This document shows, piece by piece, positions 24,784 to 32,987 of a stretch of 64,000 nt of DNA (the stretch's first letter is position 1; every line of letters starts with the position of its first letter). Source of the stretch: Bacillus_BU sp051233475 (GTDB taxonomy: Bacteria; Bacillota; Bacilli; Bacillales; Cytobacillaceae). Where the stretch lies: the NCBI RefSeq assembly GCF_051233475.1, contig NZ_JBKFGH010000016.1, positions 1-64,000 on the forward strand, given 5' to 3'. A program made the position numbers and the translations under genes. The notes under the pieces are model-generated. The model was given only the letters and a program-made list of their open reading frames with translations. It was not told the origin of the DNA and searched no databases.

Positions 24784-25350
24784 ATGTCAAAGGTAAATCG
24801 TGCCCAAATTGAAGAGGGGATACGTTTAATTTTAGAAGCAGTTGGAGAGGACCCGAACAGGGAAGGACTACTTGACACTCCAAAGCGGGTTGCGAAAATG
24901 TACGAAGAGGTTTTTGCTGGATTAACGATTGATCCAAAGGAGTATTTTGAGACGATTTTTAGTGAAAATCATGAAGAACTTGTACTTGTAAAGGATATTC
25001 CGTTTTATTCTATGTGTGAACATCACCTTGTTCCGTTTTACGGAGTGGCTCATGTTGCGTATATTCCAAGAAATGGCCGTGTCGCCGGGTTAAGCAAGCT
25101 GGCTCGTGCCGTTGAGGCAGTATCGCGCCGTCCGCAATTACAGGAAAGAATTACTGCGACCGTGGCTGATACAATTTTGGAAACCCTTGAACCGCATGGC
25201 GTAATGGTTGTCGTGGAAGCAGAGCATATGTGTATGACGATGCGTGGTGTCAATAAGCCCGGTGCGAAAACCGTTACTTCTGCCGTTCGTGGTGTCTTTG
25301 CTGAGGATGCAACAAAACGCTCAGAAGTATTAGCATTTATTAAAAATTAA
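24784..25350 (+). CDS. folE: GTP cyclohydrolase I FolE
   Basis: This is a 188-residue T-fold enzyme that opens GTP to 7,8-dihydroneopterin triphosphate, the precursor of both folate and queuosine. Zinc ligands are in CEHHLVPF (about 78-85) and a later Cys in MCMTMRG. It follows queE by 96 bases on the same strand, with no T-tailed terminator between, so it is probably read from the que promoter as well. In B. subtilis the fourth gene here is queF; no queF is present in this window. The RBS is AGGGGGAAG. Confidence 0.95.
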   Translation: MSKVNRAQIEEGIRLILEAVGEDPNREGLLDTPKRVAKMYEEVFAGLTIDPKEYFETIFSENHEELVLVKDIPFYSMCEHHLVPFYGVAHVAYIPRNGRVAGLSKLARAVEAVSRRPQLQERITATVADTILETLEPHGVMVVVEAEHMCMTMRGVNKPGAKTVTSAVRGVFAEDATKRSEVLAFIKN

Positions 25351-25360
25351 TTTACGGCAT

Positions 25361-25397
25361 AAGACCACTTCCAGTTTGGAGGTGGTTTTATTTTTTT
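25361..25397 (+). terminator. terminator of the que-folE operon
   Basis: AGACCACTTCC and TGGAGGTGGTTTT form an imperfect stem followed by TTTTATTTTTTT. Confidence 0.85.
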
Positions 25398-25481
25398 CGG
25401 GGATTTATATATTTTAATCATTCGAATCTCTCGTTGATTATTTGGATATATTAACTCCAAATAGTATTTGGGAGGATAAAT

Positions 25482-26270
25482 ATGAGAAAAATCTTCCGGT
25501 TTCTAATTTCACTTATGCTAATAGGATTTGTTTTTTCTCCAAGCCATGGAGAAGCAAAGGAATTAAAAGCAGCGATTATCATCGATGATTTTGGTGGTGG
25601 TATTGGTGGTGTCAGAGAATTTCTTGAAGGAGATATTAAAATTACCGCCGCGGTCATGCCTTTTACCAATAATTCGAAGAAGCATGCGAAGTGGGCTCAT
25701 AAAAATGGATTCGAAGTGATGGTTCATCTCCCTATGCAACCGAAAAAAGGTAAACGTTCATGGCTTGGTCCAAAGCCAATTACAGTTGATCTAACAAAAA
25801 ATGAAGTAAAGCAACGTGTTAAAGCCGCAATTAAAAGTGTTCCGCACGCTAGAGGAATAAATAACCATATGGGTTCATTGGCCATTGAGAATGAGGAAAT
25901 TGTTCGAGCGATTGTTGAAGTAGCGAAAGAAAAAAAACTCTACATTGTTGACAGTGGAACAAGTCCAAATTCAAAAATACCTAAGATTGCAACAGAATTA
26001 GGCGTTCCTTTTTTAAAAAGAGATATTTTCTTAGATGATATTTCTTCTCCTTCATACGTGGCAAAACAAATGAGGAAATTGGCCGAAATTACCGAAGAAA
26101 ATGGCAAAGGTATCGCGATTGGTCATGTTGGGGTAACAGGTAAGGTTTGTTCGATTGGTATTGTACATTCGGTAAAGCAGGAACGGTATAAGAAAATAAA
26201 AATTGTTCCCGTATCGGAACTAATTTGGGATGACATGAGTGACAAATATTTTAAATTTCAAAATTTATAA
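25482..26270 (+). CDS. secreted divergent polysaccharide deacetylase (YibQ/DUF610 type)
   Basis: This is a 262-residue protein. A signal peptide (about residues 1-25, KELKA after cleavage) precedes a NodB-like domain of the divergent Polysacc_deac_2 family: AIIIDDFGGG (about 33-42), VMPF (about 63-66), EVMVHLPMQP (about 80-89), and IGHVGVTG near 214. Two His residues and Asp would bind a metal. Substrates of this family are not known, though a role in wall polysaccharide is assumed. The RBS is GGGAGGA. A terminator follows. Confidence 0.85.
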   Translation: MRKIFRFLISLMLIGFVFSPSHGEAKELKAAIIIDDFGGGIGGVREFLEGDIKITAAVMPFTNNSKKHAKWAHKNGFEVMVHLPMQPKKGKRSWLGPKPITVDLTKNEVKQRVKAAIKSVPHARGINNHMGSLAIENEEIVRAIVEVAKEKKLYIVDSGTSPNSKIPKIATELGVPFLKRDIFLDDISSPSYVAKQMRKLAEITEENGKGIAIGHVGVTGKVCSIGIVHSVKQERYKKIKIVPVSELIWDDMSDKYFKFQNL

Positions 26271-26283
26271 ACTGAACTGGGAA

Positions 26284-26316
26284 GCGCTACTTTTATGGTG
26301 AAGTAGTGCTTTTTCC
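26284..26316 (+). terminator. terminator after the YibQ-type gene
   Basis: GCGCTACTT and AAGTAGTGC surround TTATGGTG, followed by TTTTTCCTTTT. Confidence 0.85.
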
Positions 26317-26383
26317 TTTTGACGTAAAGTTGGAGATGAAATAGAATGGGTATTATGTTTTTATAATAATATTAATGAGGTGT

Positions 26384-27193
26384 ATGAGCAGCGTGAAATG
26401 TGTATCACTTGATCTGGACGGAACGTTATTAAATTCAAATTCGGAAATAACGGCAGCAAGTAAGGAAACGATCCTCAGCCTTCAAGAAAATGGGATCGAG
26501 GTTATTATTAATACTGGAAGGGCGTATCAGGATGTCATTAAAGTACCAGGCATACAAGACCTGAATTGCCCGATTGTTTGTGTAAATGGCTCGATTTTGT
26601 TTTCAAAGACAGGGGAATTGCTCTTTGAGGCTACATTGGATCCTTCTATCTATGGACCAATCTTTACTATATTAAAAGAATTAAATGTTGGGATTCTTGT
26701 CTACACGAATCAGGGTGGCTTTCCATCTACCTTGCCACCTTTGCATCATAAAACTAAGGAAGAACTCAATTTATTATTTAGAGATTTTGATTACGATGAG
26801 TTGTTTGAAAAACAAGACCTAAAAGTCTATAAGCTGATTGCATTAGTTCACCCTTCAGATCTAGACAAAATAGAGGTAGTGAAAAATGCTCTAGCTCATG
26901 TTCAAAACATCTCCATGGCATCTTCTTTCCCTAATAACGTTGAAATCACGTCAAGTGAAGCGCATAAGGGGAAGGCATTATTACGTTATGCTGATTTAAC
27001 AAATATCCATTTCGATGAAATTTATGCCTTCGGTGATGGTGGTAATGATTTATCACAATTTGAAGTGGCAACTGTGGCCATTGCAATGGACAACGCCCCA
27101 CAATCGATTAAAGATGCAGCGACATACGTTACAAAGAGCAATGATGAAGACGGGGTTACGGATGCTATAAAGAATTATTTAAAGTTAATATAG
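26384..27193 (+). CDS. Cof-type HAD phosphatase
   Basis: The product is 269 residues in this reading. HAD motif I is DLDGTLLNSN near the N-terminus, motif II near NTGRAY, motif III at the conserved Lys in SEAHKGKALL, and motif IV GDGGNDLSQF. Cof-type enzymes dephosphorylate sugar phosphates, FMN or pyridoxal-P; the substrate is not predictable. The start is uncertain: GAGGTGT lies only three bases before the ATG at 26384; ATG 26375 overlaps it and GTG 26393 is also possible. A second, paralogous Cof-type gene is at 45976. Confidence 0.85.
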   Translation: MSSVKCVSLDLDGTLLNSNSEITAASKETILSLQENGIEVIINTGRAYQDVIKVPGIQDLNCPIVCVNGSILFSKTGELLFEATLDPSIYGPIFTILKELNVGILVYTNQGGFPSTLPPLHHKTKEELNLLFRDFDYDELFEKQDLKVYKLIALVHPSDLDKIEVVKNALAHVQNISMASSFPNNVEITSSEAHKGKALLRYADLTNIHFDEIYAFGDGGNDLSQFEVATVAIAMDNAPQSIKDAATYVTKSNDEDGVTDAIKNYLKLI

Positions 27194-27240
27194 GTGGTGG
27201 CGGTCGGAGAGAATCCAAACAGTTATTTGCTGGGAAACGT

Positions 27241-27694
27241 AAAAGTGGCCAGTAAGGGAGTTCTTACTGGCCAAAACCAAGCAGGGAAAACGCAAAAGTG
27301 GCCAATAGAAGGTTCCCACTGGCCAAAAGTAAGCAGGAAAAACGCAAAAGTGGCCAATAGAAGGTTCCCACTGGGCAAAACCAAGGTAACAAACTCAAAA
27401 AGTGGCCAATAGAAGGCTCCTACTGGCCAAAACCAAGGTAACAAACTCAAAAAGTGGCCAATAGAAGGCTCCCACTGGCCAAAACCAAGCTAACAAACCC
27501 AAAAAGTGGCCAATAGAAGGTTCCTACTGGCCAAAACCAAGCTAACAAACCCAAAAAGTTGCCAGTAGAAGGTTCCTACTGGCCAAAACCAAGCTAACAA
27601 ACCCAAAAAGTGGCCAGTAGAAGGTTCCCGCTGGCCAAAACTAAGCAAAAAAACCAAAAAAGTGGCCAGTAAAAGGCTCTAACTGTCTAACCAT
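27241..27694. repeat. array of nine 52-bp hairpin repeats
   Basis: Units start (AAAAGTGGCC) at 27241, 27294, 27346, 27398, 27450, 27502, 27554, 27606 and 27658. All but the first are spaced exactly 52 bases. Each holds a hairpin GGCCARTAG-loop-CTACTGGCC and a linker AAAACCAAGCTAACAAACCC that is also conserved. The ninth unit is degenerate. The array fills the gap between two convergent genes (27193 and 27741). No gene is supported: frames through it merely repeat, and no unique spacers or cas genes are present, so it is not CRISPR. Confidence 0.9.
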
Positions 27695-27740
27695 ACTTCT
27701 TGTAAAAAATCCACAGACGCTAATACCATTTCTATAACTA

Positions 27741-28877
27741 TTAATCCGCATAAAAATTTTCCGTGTAATACGGCTGTGACTTCGCATTAAACGCTACACC
27801 GACCCCAAGAAATTCAAATTCTGACTTTAAAATGTTTTCCCTGTGTCCTAGTGAGTTCATTAAACCTTCATGCGCAAAAATACTGCTGAACTGACCATAG
27901 GCCAAGTTTTCTCCAGCATACGTGAATACGACGTGATCCTCCTGCATTCGATCAAATGGAGATTCTCCGTCAAGGTTTGTGTGGTCAAAATAATTATTTT
28001 CAGCCATGTCTGCACTATGTTTACGGGCTGTACCTCTTACATGGCCATTCCAGGTAAGGATGGAAAGTCCATGATTAACCCTTGTTGCATTCGTTAAGTC
28101 AAATAATTGGTATTCAAATCCCTCGATTAAGGGCGGACTAGGATCTACATAAAAATCCTGTTTTTTATTTTCAAGCGTTTTATTGATGATTTGCACTGCC
28201 GTAACGGTGTTGTTTTGATGTTTATCATAGAAGATGGTAATATAGCTGTCACCCATTAAATAAACGTCGTAATCTTGATCTTTTTTTAGTTGAATATATA
28301 CAGTCTCTTTTTCTATTTTTGTTAGTGGTTCGCCGAGTTGCTGTCTTACAAAGGACTTTAAGCTTCCACGGGTGATGCCTTTAACGGATGAAATTAAATC
28401 TTGATTCGTATACAATCCAACTACTTTATTATTTTGATCATAAGCTGCCATGAAAAAGTTTTGATAGTTTTCGTGATAGGTGTACCAATTTAGTCCATAT
28501 TCATTATACGAAGCTCGTTTTTCAACCCCAGCGAAGGCTTCAACCTTTTGCTTATTATCACCCATTTCAATATTATTGATTGAGAACAATTGCGATGCCG
28601 GCGGGTTCAGTTCTGGCTTCTCAATCTGTTTAGGCGGTTTGGGTGATTCCTTTGGAACGGATTCAATCGACGAATCGAGCGAGACCAGAAATTGGTGAAT
28701 TTCTTCGAAAAATCCATCAATAGCTGATGAATATTTAGATTTCTCGTCCCCGTACAATTCAGAGTTTATTTTTTCAATAATTGGTCCAAATTCGGTTTTG
28801 CCAATCTGATTAATAAAAATAGGCCAGGACATATATATAAAGAATAAGAATAGTATTGTTAGAAAAAATCGCCTCAA
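27741..28877 (-). CDS. CAP-domain protein with CAP-associated N-terminal domain (YlbC-like)
   Basis: This is a 378-residue protein. An N-terminal membrane anchor or signal (about 1-20), a Ser/Pro/Lys-rich stretch (about 60-90), a CAP-associated domain (about 95-240) and a C-terminal SCP/CAP domain (about 250-378) with RKHSADMAENNYFDH and SLGHRENIL. This is the layout of B. subtilis YlbC, an exported protein of unknown role. I chose the TTG at 28877, seven bases after GGAGG; a TTG at 28895 precedes that RBS. It is convergent with the HAD gene across the 52-bp hairpin array. Confidence 0.85.
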   Translation of the reverse strand: MRRFFLTILFLFFIYMSWPIFINQIGKTEFGPIIEKINSELYGDEKSKYSSAIDGFFEEIHQFLVSLDSSIESVPKESPKPPKQIEKPELNPPASQLFSINNIEMGDNKQKVEAFAGVEKRASYNEYGLNWYTYHENYQNFFMAAYDQNNKVVGLYTNQDLISSVKGITRGSLKSFVRQQLGEPLTKIEKETVYIQLKKDQDYDVYLMGDSYITIFYDKHQNNTVTAVQIINKTLENKKQDFYVDPSPPLIEGFEYQLFDLTNATRVNHGLSILTWNGHVRGTARKHSADMAENNYFDHTNLDGESPFDRMQEDHVVFTYAGENLAYGQFSSIFAHEGLMNSLGHRENILKSEFEFLGVGVAFNAKSQPYYTENFYAD

Positions 28878-29084
28878 ATGAAAACCTCCATTCAAATAAA
28901 ATTGTAGCCAATATATTTAATTTGTAAAAGTGGAATGCTCAAGTACGTTCAATCTTTTGTAAACGCACTTTAAATGGTTGAATTCAAAAAGTCACCGAAT
29001 CCGAATCGGACAAGCGGCTTTTCCCAGTTTATAAAGAAAGGTTTTTGCATAAAAATGATGATTTTGTAATTAGAAATCATTTTG

Positions 29085-29128
29085 AAAACCGAATTATTGT
29101 TATAATATGAATGATAATATTCGGTTTT
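29085..29128 (+). promoter_or_regulatory. pair of PurBoxes (PurR operator) upstream of purT
   Basis: AAAACCGAATTAT at 29085-29097 and, inverted, AATATTCGGTTTT at 29116-29128 each match the PurR consensus AWWWCCGAACWWT apart from one base. They face each other across 18 bases containing a TATAAT-like -10 (29101). PurR with low PRPP would block purT when purines are abundant. The rest of the gap 28878-29206 shows no other feature. Confidence 0.75.
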
Positions 29129-29206
29129 AGTAGAGATTTCATTCTTTAAACATGCTAAAATGTAAGGTGGAATCAACAAATAACAGACATTGAGGGAGGA
29201 TTTAAT

Positions 29207-30385
29207 ATGGTAGGTGCACCATTTGGGAATTATGCAAAAAAAATGATGTTGCTTGGTTCGGGGGAATTAGGCAAAGAGGTCGTAATTGAAGCGCAACGCT
29301 TGGGAGTTGAAACAATTGCGGTTGATCGGTACGAAAATGCTCCTGCAATGCAAGTAGCACATCGCTCTTATAGTATTGACATGCTTGATGGAAGCGAGCT
29401 TCGCCGTGTGATTGAGCAAGAAAAACCGGATTTAATTGTTCCAGAAATTGAAGCTATTGCAACAGAAACGTTAATTGAGCTTGAAAAAGAGGGATTTAGG
29501 GTAGTGCCAACAGCCAATGCTGCCAATTTAACGATGGACCGAGAAGGAATTCGTCGTCTTGCTAGTGAAACACTTGGCTTACCTACGGCAAAATATGCTT
29601 TCGCGAACACTCTTGAAGAATTACAAGCAGCTGTTGAGGAGATTGGTACTCCTTGTGTCATTAAACCGGTGATGAGTTCTTCTGGTAAGGGGCAAACCGT
29701 GTGCCGCTCTATAGATGATGTAGAAAACTCCTGGAATGCAGCAATGGAAGGCGGAAGAGGCAAGAAAACAAGAGTCATCGTCGAGGAGTTTATTCATTTC
29801 GACTCGGAAATTACTTTACTAACTGTAAGGTCAGTTTCTGGTACAACGTTTTGTGCACCTATTGGACATATTCAGAAAGATGGGGATTACATTGAGTCTT
29901 GGCAGCCCCACCCAATGTCTGAAAAGCAAATTGCTGAGGCTCAAGAGGTCGCTAAAAAAATTACCGATGCCCTTGGCGGATATGGCTTATTTGGAGTGGA
30001 ACTGTTCTTAGCTCCAGACCGTGTTTACTTTAGTGAAGTTTCTCCTCGTCCACATGATACAGGGATGGTTACATTAGTTACACAAGATCTTTCTGAATTT
30101 GCTCTTCACGTTCGAGCTATATTAGGATACCCGATTCCGCAAATCCAGCTGTTAAGCCCTGGTGCCAGCAGAACCGTGAAAGCGTGGCAAGAAAGCAAAG
30201 AATATCAAATTAAGGGGATCGAAGAAAGTTTCGCTGTCCCTAATACCCAGGTTCGTGTCTTTGGAAAACCGGAAACAAAGATGGGGCGCCGGATGGCTGT
30301 TGCGCTAAACTCAGCAGAGACAGTTGAGGAGGCACGCAAACGAGCAGAAGAAGCGGTATCCAAAATAACGGTCGAGTACAATTAA
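29207..30385 (+). CDS. purT: formate-dependent phosphoribosylglycinamide formyltransferase PurT
   Basis: This is a 392-residue ATP-grasp enzyme that formylates GAR with formate and ATP, the folate-independent route to purine step 3. The N-terminal dinucleotide-like motif LLGSGELGKEV (about 16-26) and the ATP-grasp landmarks (SSGKGQ near 162, EEFIHFDSE near 193, EVSPRPHDTG near 280) are intact. Full length. The RBS is GGGAGG. Upstream PurBoxes place it in the PurR regulon. Confidence 0.96.
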   Translation: MVGAPFGNYAKKMMLLGSGELGKEVVIEAQRLGVETIAVDRYENAPAMQVAHRSYSIDMLDGSELRRVIEQEKPDLIVPEIEAIATETLIELEKEGFRVVPTANAANLTMDREGIRRLASETLGLPTAKYAFANTLEELQAAVEEIGTPCVIKPVMSSSGKGQTVCRSIDDVENSWNAAMEGGRGKKTRVIVEEFIHFDSEITLLTVRSVSGTTFCAPIGHIQKDGDYIESWQPHPMSEKQIAEAQEVAKKITDALGGYGLFGVELFLAPDRVYFSEVSPRPHDTGMVTLVTQDLSEFALHVRAILGYPIPQIQLLSPGASRTVKAWQESKEYQIKGIEESFAVPNTQVRVFGKPETKMGRRMAVALNSAETVEEARKRAEEAVSKITVEYN

Positions 30386-30488
30386 TAGTGAATAAACCCG
30401 CAAGAGGTATTTTCAGAAATTACTATTAAATCCAATATTCCAACTTTCTACCCTATAATGAAGGAAGTAATTCTTAAGGGGTGAAGGT

Positions 30489-31298
30489 ATGAATAGAATG
30501 ATCGTTATTGTGATCGGATCGATTATTGTCGGTGCAGCATTTAATTTATTTTTAATCCCACATCAAATTTTAAGTGGCGGACTTAGTGGGATTGCGATAT
30601 TATTAGGGATCATTACTCCCCTTAATACAGGGCTTTTGAATTTTTTGCTAAACCTTCCGTTATTAATCATCGGCTTTTATAAGTTAGGAAGACAATTCAT
30701 TATATATACCATATTATCGGTAATCGTTTTATCGATTAGCTTATATTTTATTCCGGTTACCCCTTTATCCTCAGAACCAATTTTATCTTCCCTTTTTGGG
30801 GGAGTGATTTCTGGAATTGGGATCGGCTTAGTGTTTCGGGCTTCTGGCTCAACTGGTGGATTCGACATCATCGCGATGCTCATTGCCAAAAAGCGGGATT
30901 TCCCACTAGGGACGCTATTTTCTGCGCTAAACGGTATTGTTGTGATTATTTCCGGGTTTGTCTTTAATTGGGATGCCGCCTTAAATACATTGTTGGGCAT
31001 TTACGCTTCCGGTAAAGTAATTGATGCGATTCACACGAAACATATCAAGCTAACGTTAATGATTGTGACAAAAAAAGGGGAGGAGCTAAAAGAAAAGCTT
31101 CTGGCTAATTTGTATCGCGGCATAACCATGATGGATGGTGAAGGTGCGTATACGGGAGAGAAACGGAAAATCTTGATGACCGTAATTACACGCTATCAAC
31201 TTTCAGAAGTTAAGGCCATCATTAATGAAGTAGATCCTAATTCCTTTGTTAATATTACCGAAACGACAGAAGTAATGGGTTTTTTTCATCGGAATTAA
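30489..31298 (+). CDS. YitT-family membrane protein (DUF161 + DUF2179)
   Basis: This is a 269-residue protein. The N-terminal ~180 residues are a DUF161 membrane domain with repeated NLFLIP..LSGG and FRASGSTGG motifs; the C-terminal ~80 residues form a soluble DUF2179 domain (IMTVITRYQLSEVK). YitT proteins are abundant paralogs in Bacillus with unproven transport roles. It has an AAGGGG-type RBS. It is convergent with the deacetylase gene across a terminator. Confidence 0.85.
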   Translation: MNRMIVIVIGSIIVGAAFNLFLIPHQILSGGLSGIAILLGIITPLNTGLLNFLLNLPLLIIGFYKLGRQFIIYTILSVIVLSISLYFIPVTPLSSEPILSSLFGGVISGIGIGLVFRASGSTGGFDIIAMLIAKKRDFPLGTLFSALNGIVVIISGFVFNWDAALNTLLGIYASGKVIDAIHTKHIKLTLMIVTKKGEELKEKLLANLYRGITMMDGEGAYTGEKRKILMTVITRYQLSEVKAIINEVDPNSFVNITETTEVMGFFHRN

Positions 31299-31320
31299 AG
31301 AAAAACACATTTAGTTTATG

Positions 31321-31357
31321 TAGGGTATGATCCAGAATTATGGACCATACCCTTTTG
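31321..31357. terminator. bidirectional terminator between YitT and deacetylase genes
   Basis: AGGGTATGATCCA and TGGACCATACCCT pair around GAATTA, followed by TTTTGTTT. Confidence 0.8.
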
Positions 31358-31363
31358 TTTAAA

Positions 31364-32281
31364 TTAAAATTGGATCGGCGCCATTGTTGGATCAATCGCA
31401 GCCAAGAAATAATGCTGACTGGTTAAATAATTTAATAAGACAGGCAATTGGGCAGCAGTTTCATCATTTTCGTGTAAAAGTATAACGAGTGGATCATTCG
31501 AGTTCTTAAGAGCTTCAATTTGTGAGATAGTGGTCTCGACGAAACGATAATCACGGTAATACCAGTCTTTGCTATCAATATTCCAATCCCACAAAATATA
31601 ACCATATTCCTTCACAACTTGCATATATTCATCGGTCATGTACGGTGAGCTGCCATAAGGAGTTCGAATCAAGTAAGAGTCTACACCGGTAATCTCTTTA
31701 ATCGTATTTCGAGTTTGCTCCAATTCCGATAAGACCGCATCTTTAGATTGATAGAATGCATGGCGTTGATGTGATACACCATGTGATGCTACAGTATGAC
31801 CGCTAGCAACCAATTGTTTAACAACATCAGGATAGGACCTAATATTCCCATCAATCATAAAAAATGTTGCTTTTGCTTGATATTGCTCTAGTATAGTGAG
31901 GATTTGCGTTGTTATATTCTTTGGGCCATCATCAAAAGTTAAATAAACGGGTCTTCTTTCGGTTTGAGCCGCTTCAGGACCAGAATTAATGACAGAAGGT
32001 GTGATGTTTGATGAGGTCGTGCGCATCAAATTTTGAACTGTTGGATGGGCAGATGCAATATGGGCATTAAGTTGACCCTGATCTAATAAGGAAATACCTG
32101 TTTTCTTTTCAGGGTGATTCGCTGACACGAACTTTCTATCTTCTTTACTGTCATTATGTATTCGACCCATTAGTTTAACATCGTTAGAAATAGCTAAAAA
32201 GCTAATCAAAAAAATAACAAAATAGGAAAACAGACAAGCGCTTATAATTTTGGTAATCTTTCTTTTTTTATCCTTCATCAT
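31364..32281 (-). CDS. membrane-anchored polysaccharide deacetylase (NodB domain)
   Basis: This is a 305-residue protein. A single anchor (about 12-30) and a linker lead to a NodB domain with all five motifs: TFDDGP (about 115-120), SHGVSHQRH (about 163-171), RTPYGS (about 203-208), WDWNIDSKDW (about 226-235) and LLHE (about 268-271). It should remove acetyl groups from peptidoglycan GlcNAc or MurNAc or a related glycan outside the membrane. The RBS is GAGAGGGA. Monocistronic. Confidence 0.88.
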   Translation of the reverse strand: MMKDKKRKITKIISACLFSYFVIFLISFLAISNDVKLMGRIHNDSKEDRKFVSANHPEKKTGISLLDQGQLNAHIASAHPTVQNLMRTTSSNITPSVINSGPEAAQTERRPVYLTFDDGPKNITTQILTILEQYQAKATFFMIDGNIRSYPDVVKQLVASGHTVASHGVSHQRHAFYQSKDAVLSELEQTRNTIKEITGVDSYLIRTPYGSSPYMTDEYMQVVKEYGYILWDWNIDSKDWYYRDYRFVETTISQIEALKNSNDPLVILLHENDETAAQLPVLLNYLTSQHYFLAAIDPTMAPIQF

Positions 32282-32404
32282 TTCATGTCCCTCTCAGCTG
32301 GGAATATTCGTTCAAGTTAAACTGACCACCTTACAAGTTTATTCAAAATTTTGGAAAAATTCCAGGAATATTCCAAAAAAATTCACAAAAAAAGACATAA
32401 CATA

Positions 32405-32432
32405 AAAAAACCAGCGAGATCCGCTGGTTTTA
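32405..32432. terminator. terminator after the RacA-like gene
   Basis: AAACCAGCG and CGCTGGTTT enclose GATC-type loop bases, with A and T runs on the two sides; it overlaps the racA-like stop. Confidence 0.85.
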
Positions 32433-32957
32433 AAATCCAAATAAACTGCTGAGAATGTTCTTTTTTTTAATATTCTTTAATTTTTTGTGCTGCCCAAAAT
32501 CATCGGATAGATCCGTTTCAGTATTGTTTTTCAGCTCAAGTAGTTCACCTTCTAAGCTCTCAATTTGAGCGGACAAAGTTTTGACTTGGTTTGTTAAATC
32601 CTCAATTTCACGACGATGCTGCAGGAGTTGGTATGAGGCAACGGAATCAGCTTTTTCATTCAATCTTCTTTCGAGCGTTTCAATTTTTGCAGCCAATTCA
32701 TCGATATGCGGCTCTTTTTCATTGACGAATTTAACCGTTCCTTTTCGGATTACCTTTTCTTGTAATGGGGCGATTTCATGGAGAAGAATCCCTGCGTTAA
32801 TCTGGTTTTGGACTGATTTTAAATGGTCGATTGTCTCATTGTTAAACAGATAGTGACCGCGTTCATTGCGTTCCATTGGCAAATCTAATTGCTTCACCCA
32901 ACGTTTTATTGTGCTTGTTGAAACACCCAATAACTTTGCAACTTCACTTGTGTTCAA
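32430..32957 (-). CDS. racA: RacA-like chromosome-anchoring protein
   Basis: This is a 175-residue protein. The N-terminal MerR-type helix-turn-helix reads SEVAKLLGVSTSTIKRWVKQLDLP, closely matching B. subtilis RacA (AERNELGHY equivalent: MERNERGHY near 28-36). A coiled coil fills about 85-150, and a basic tail (KKLKNIKKKNILSSLFGF) ends the protein. RacA binds GC-rich sites near oriC and tethers the chromosome to the cell pole through DivIVA at the onset of sporulation. The RBS AAAGGAGG is strong. It is preceded by another MerR-type coiled-coil gene on the same strand, 30 bases upstream. Confidence 0.85.
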   Translation of the reverse strand: MNTSEVAKLLGVSTSTIKRWVKQLDLPMERNERGHYLFNNETIDHLKSVQNQINAGILLHEIAPLQEKVIRKGTVKFVNEKEPHIDELAAKIETLERRLNEKADSVASYQLLQHRREIEDLTNQVKTLSAQIESLEGELLELKNNTETDLSDDFGQHKKLKNIKKKNILSSLFGF

Positions 32958-32987
32958 AATGAGATCCTCCTTTTAGGTTTTCGTTTT

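Noticed and set aside
27194..27412. 72-codon reading frame after the HAD gene
   Set aside because: It runs into the 52-bp hairpin array and its composition merely reflects the repeat; no RBS.
27241..27694. CRISPR-like array
   Set aside because: Both the hairpin and the linker between hairpins are conserved, so there are no unique spacers, and no cas genes are in the window.
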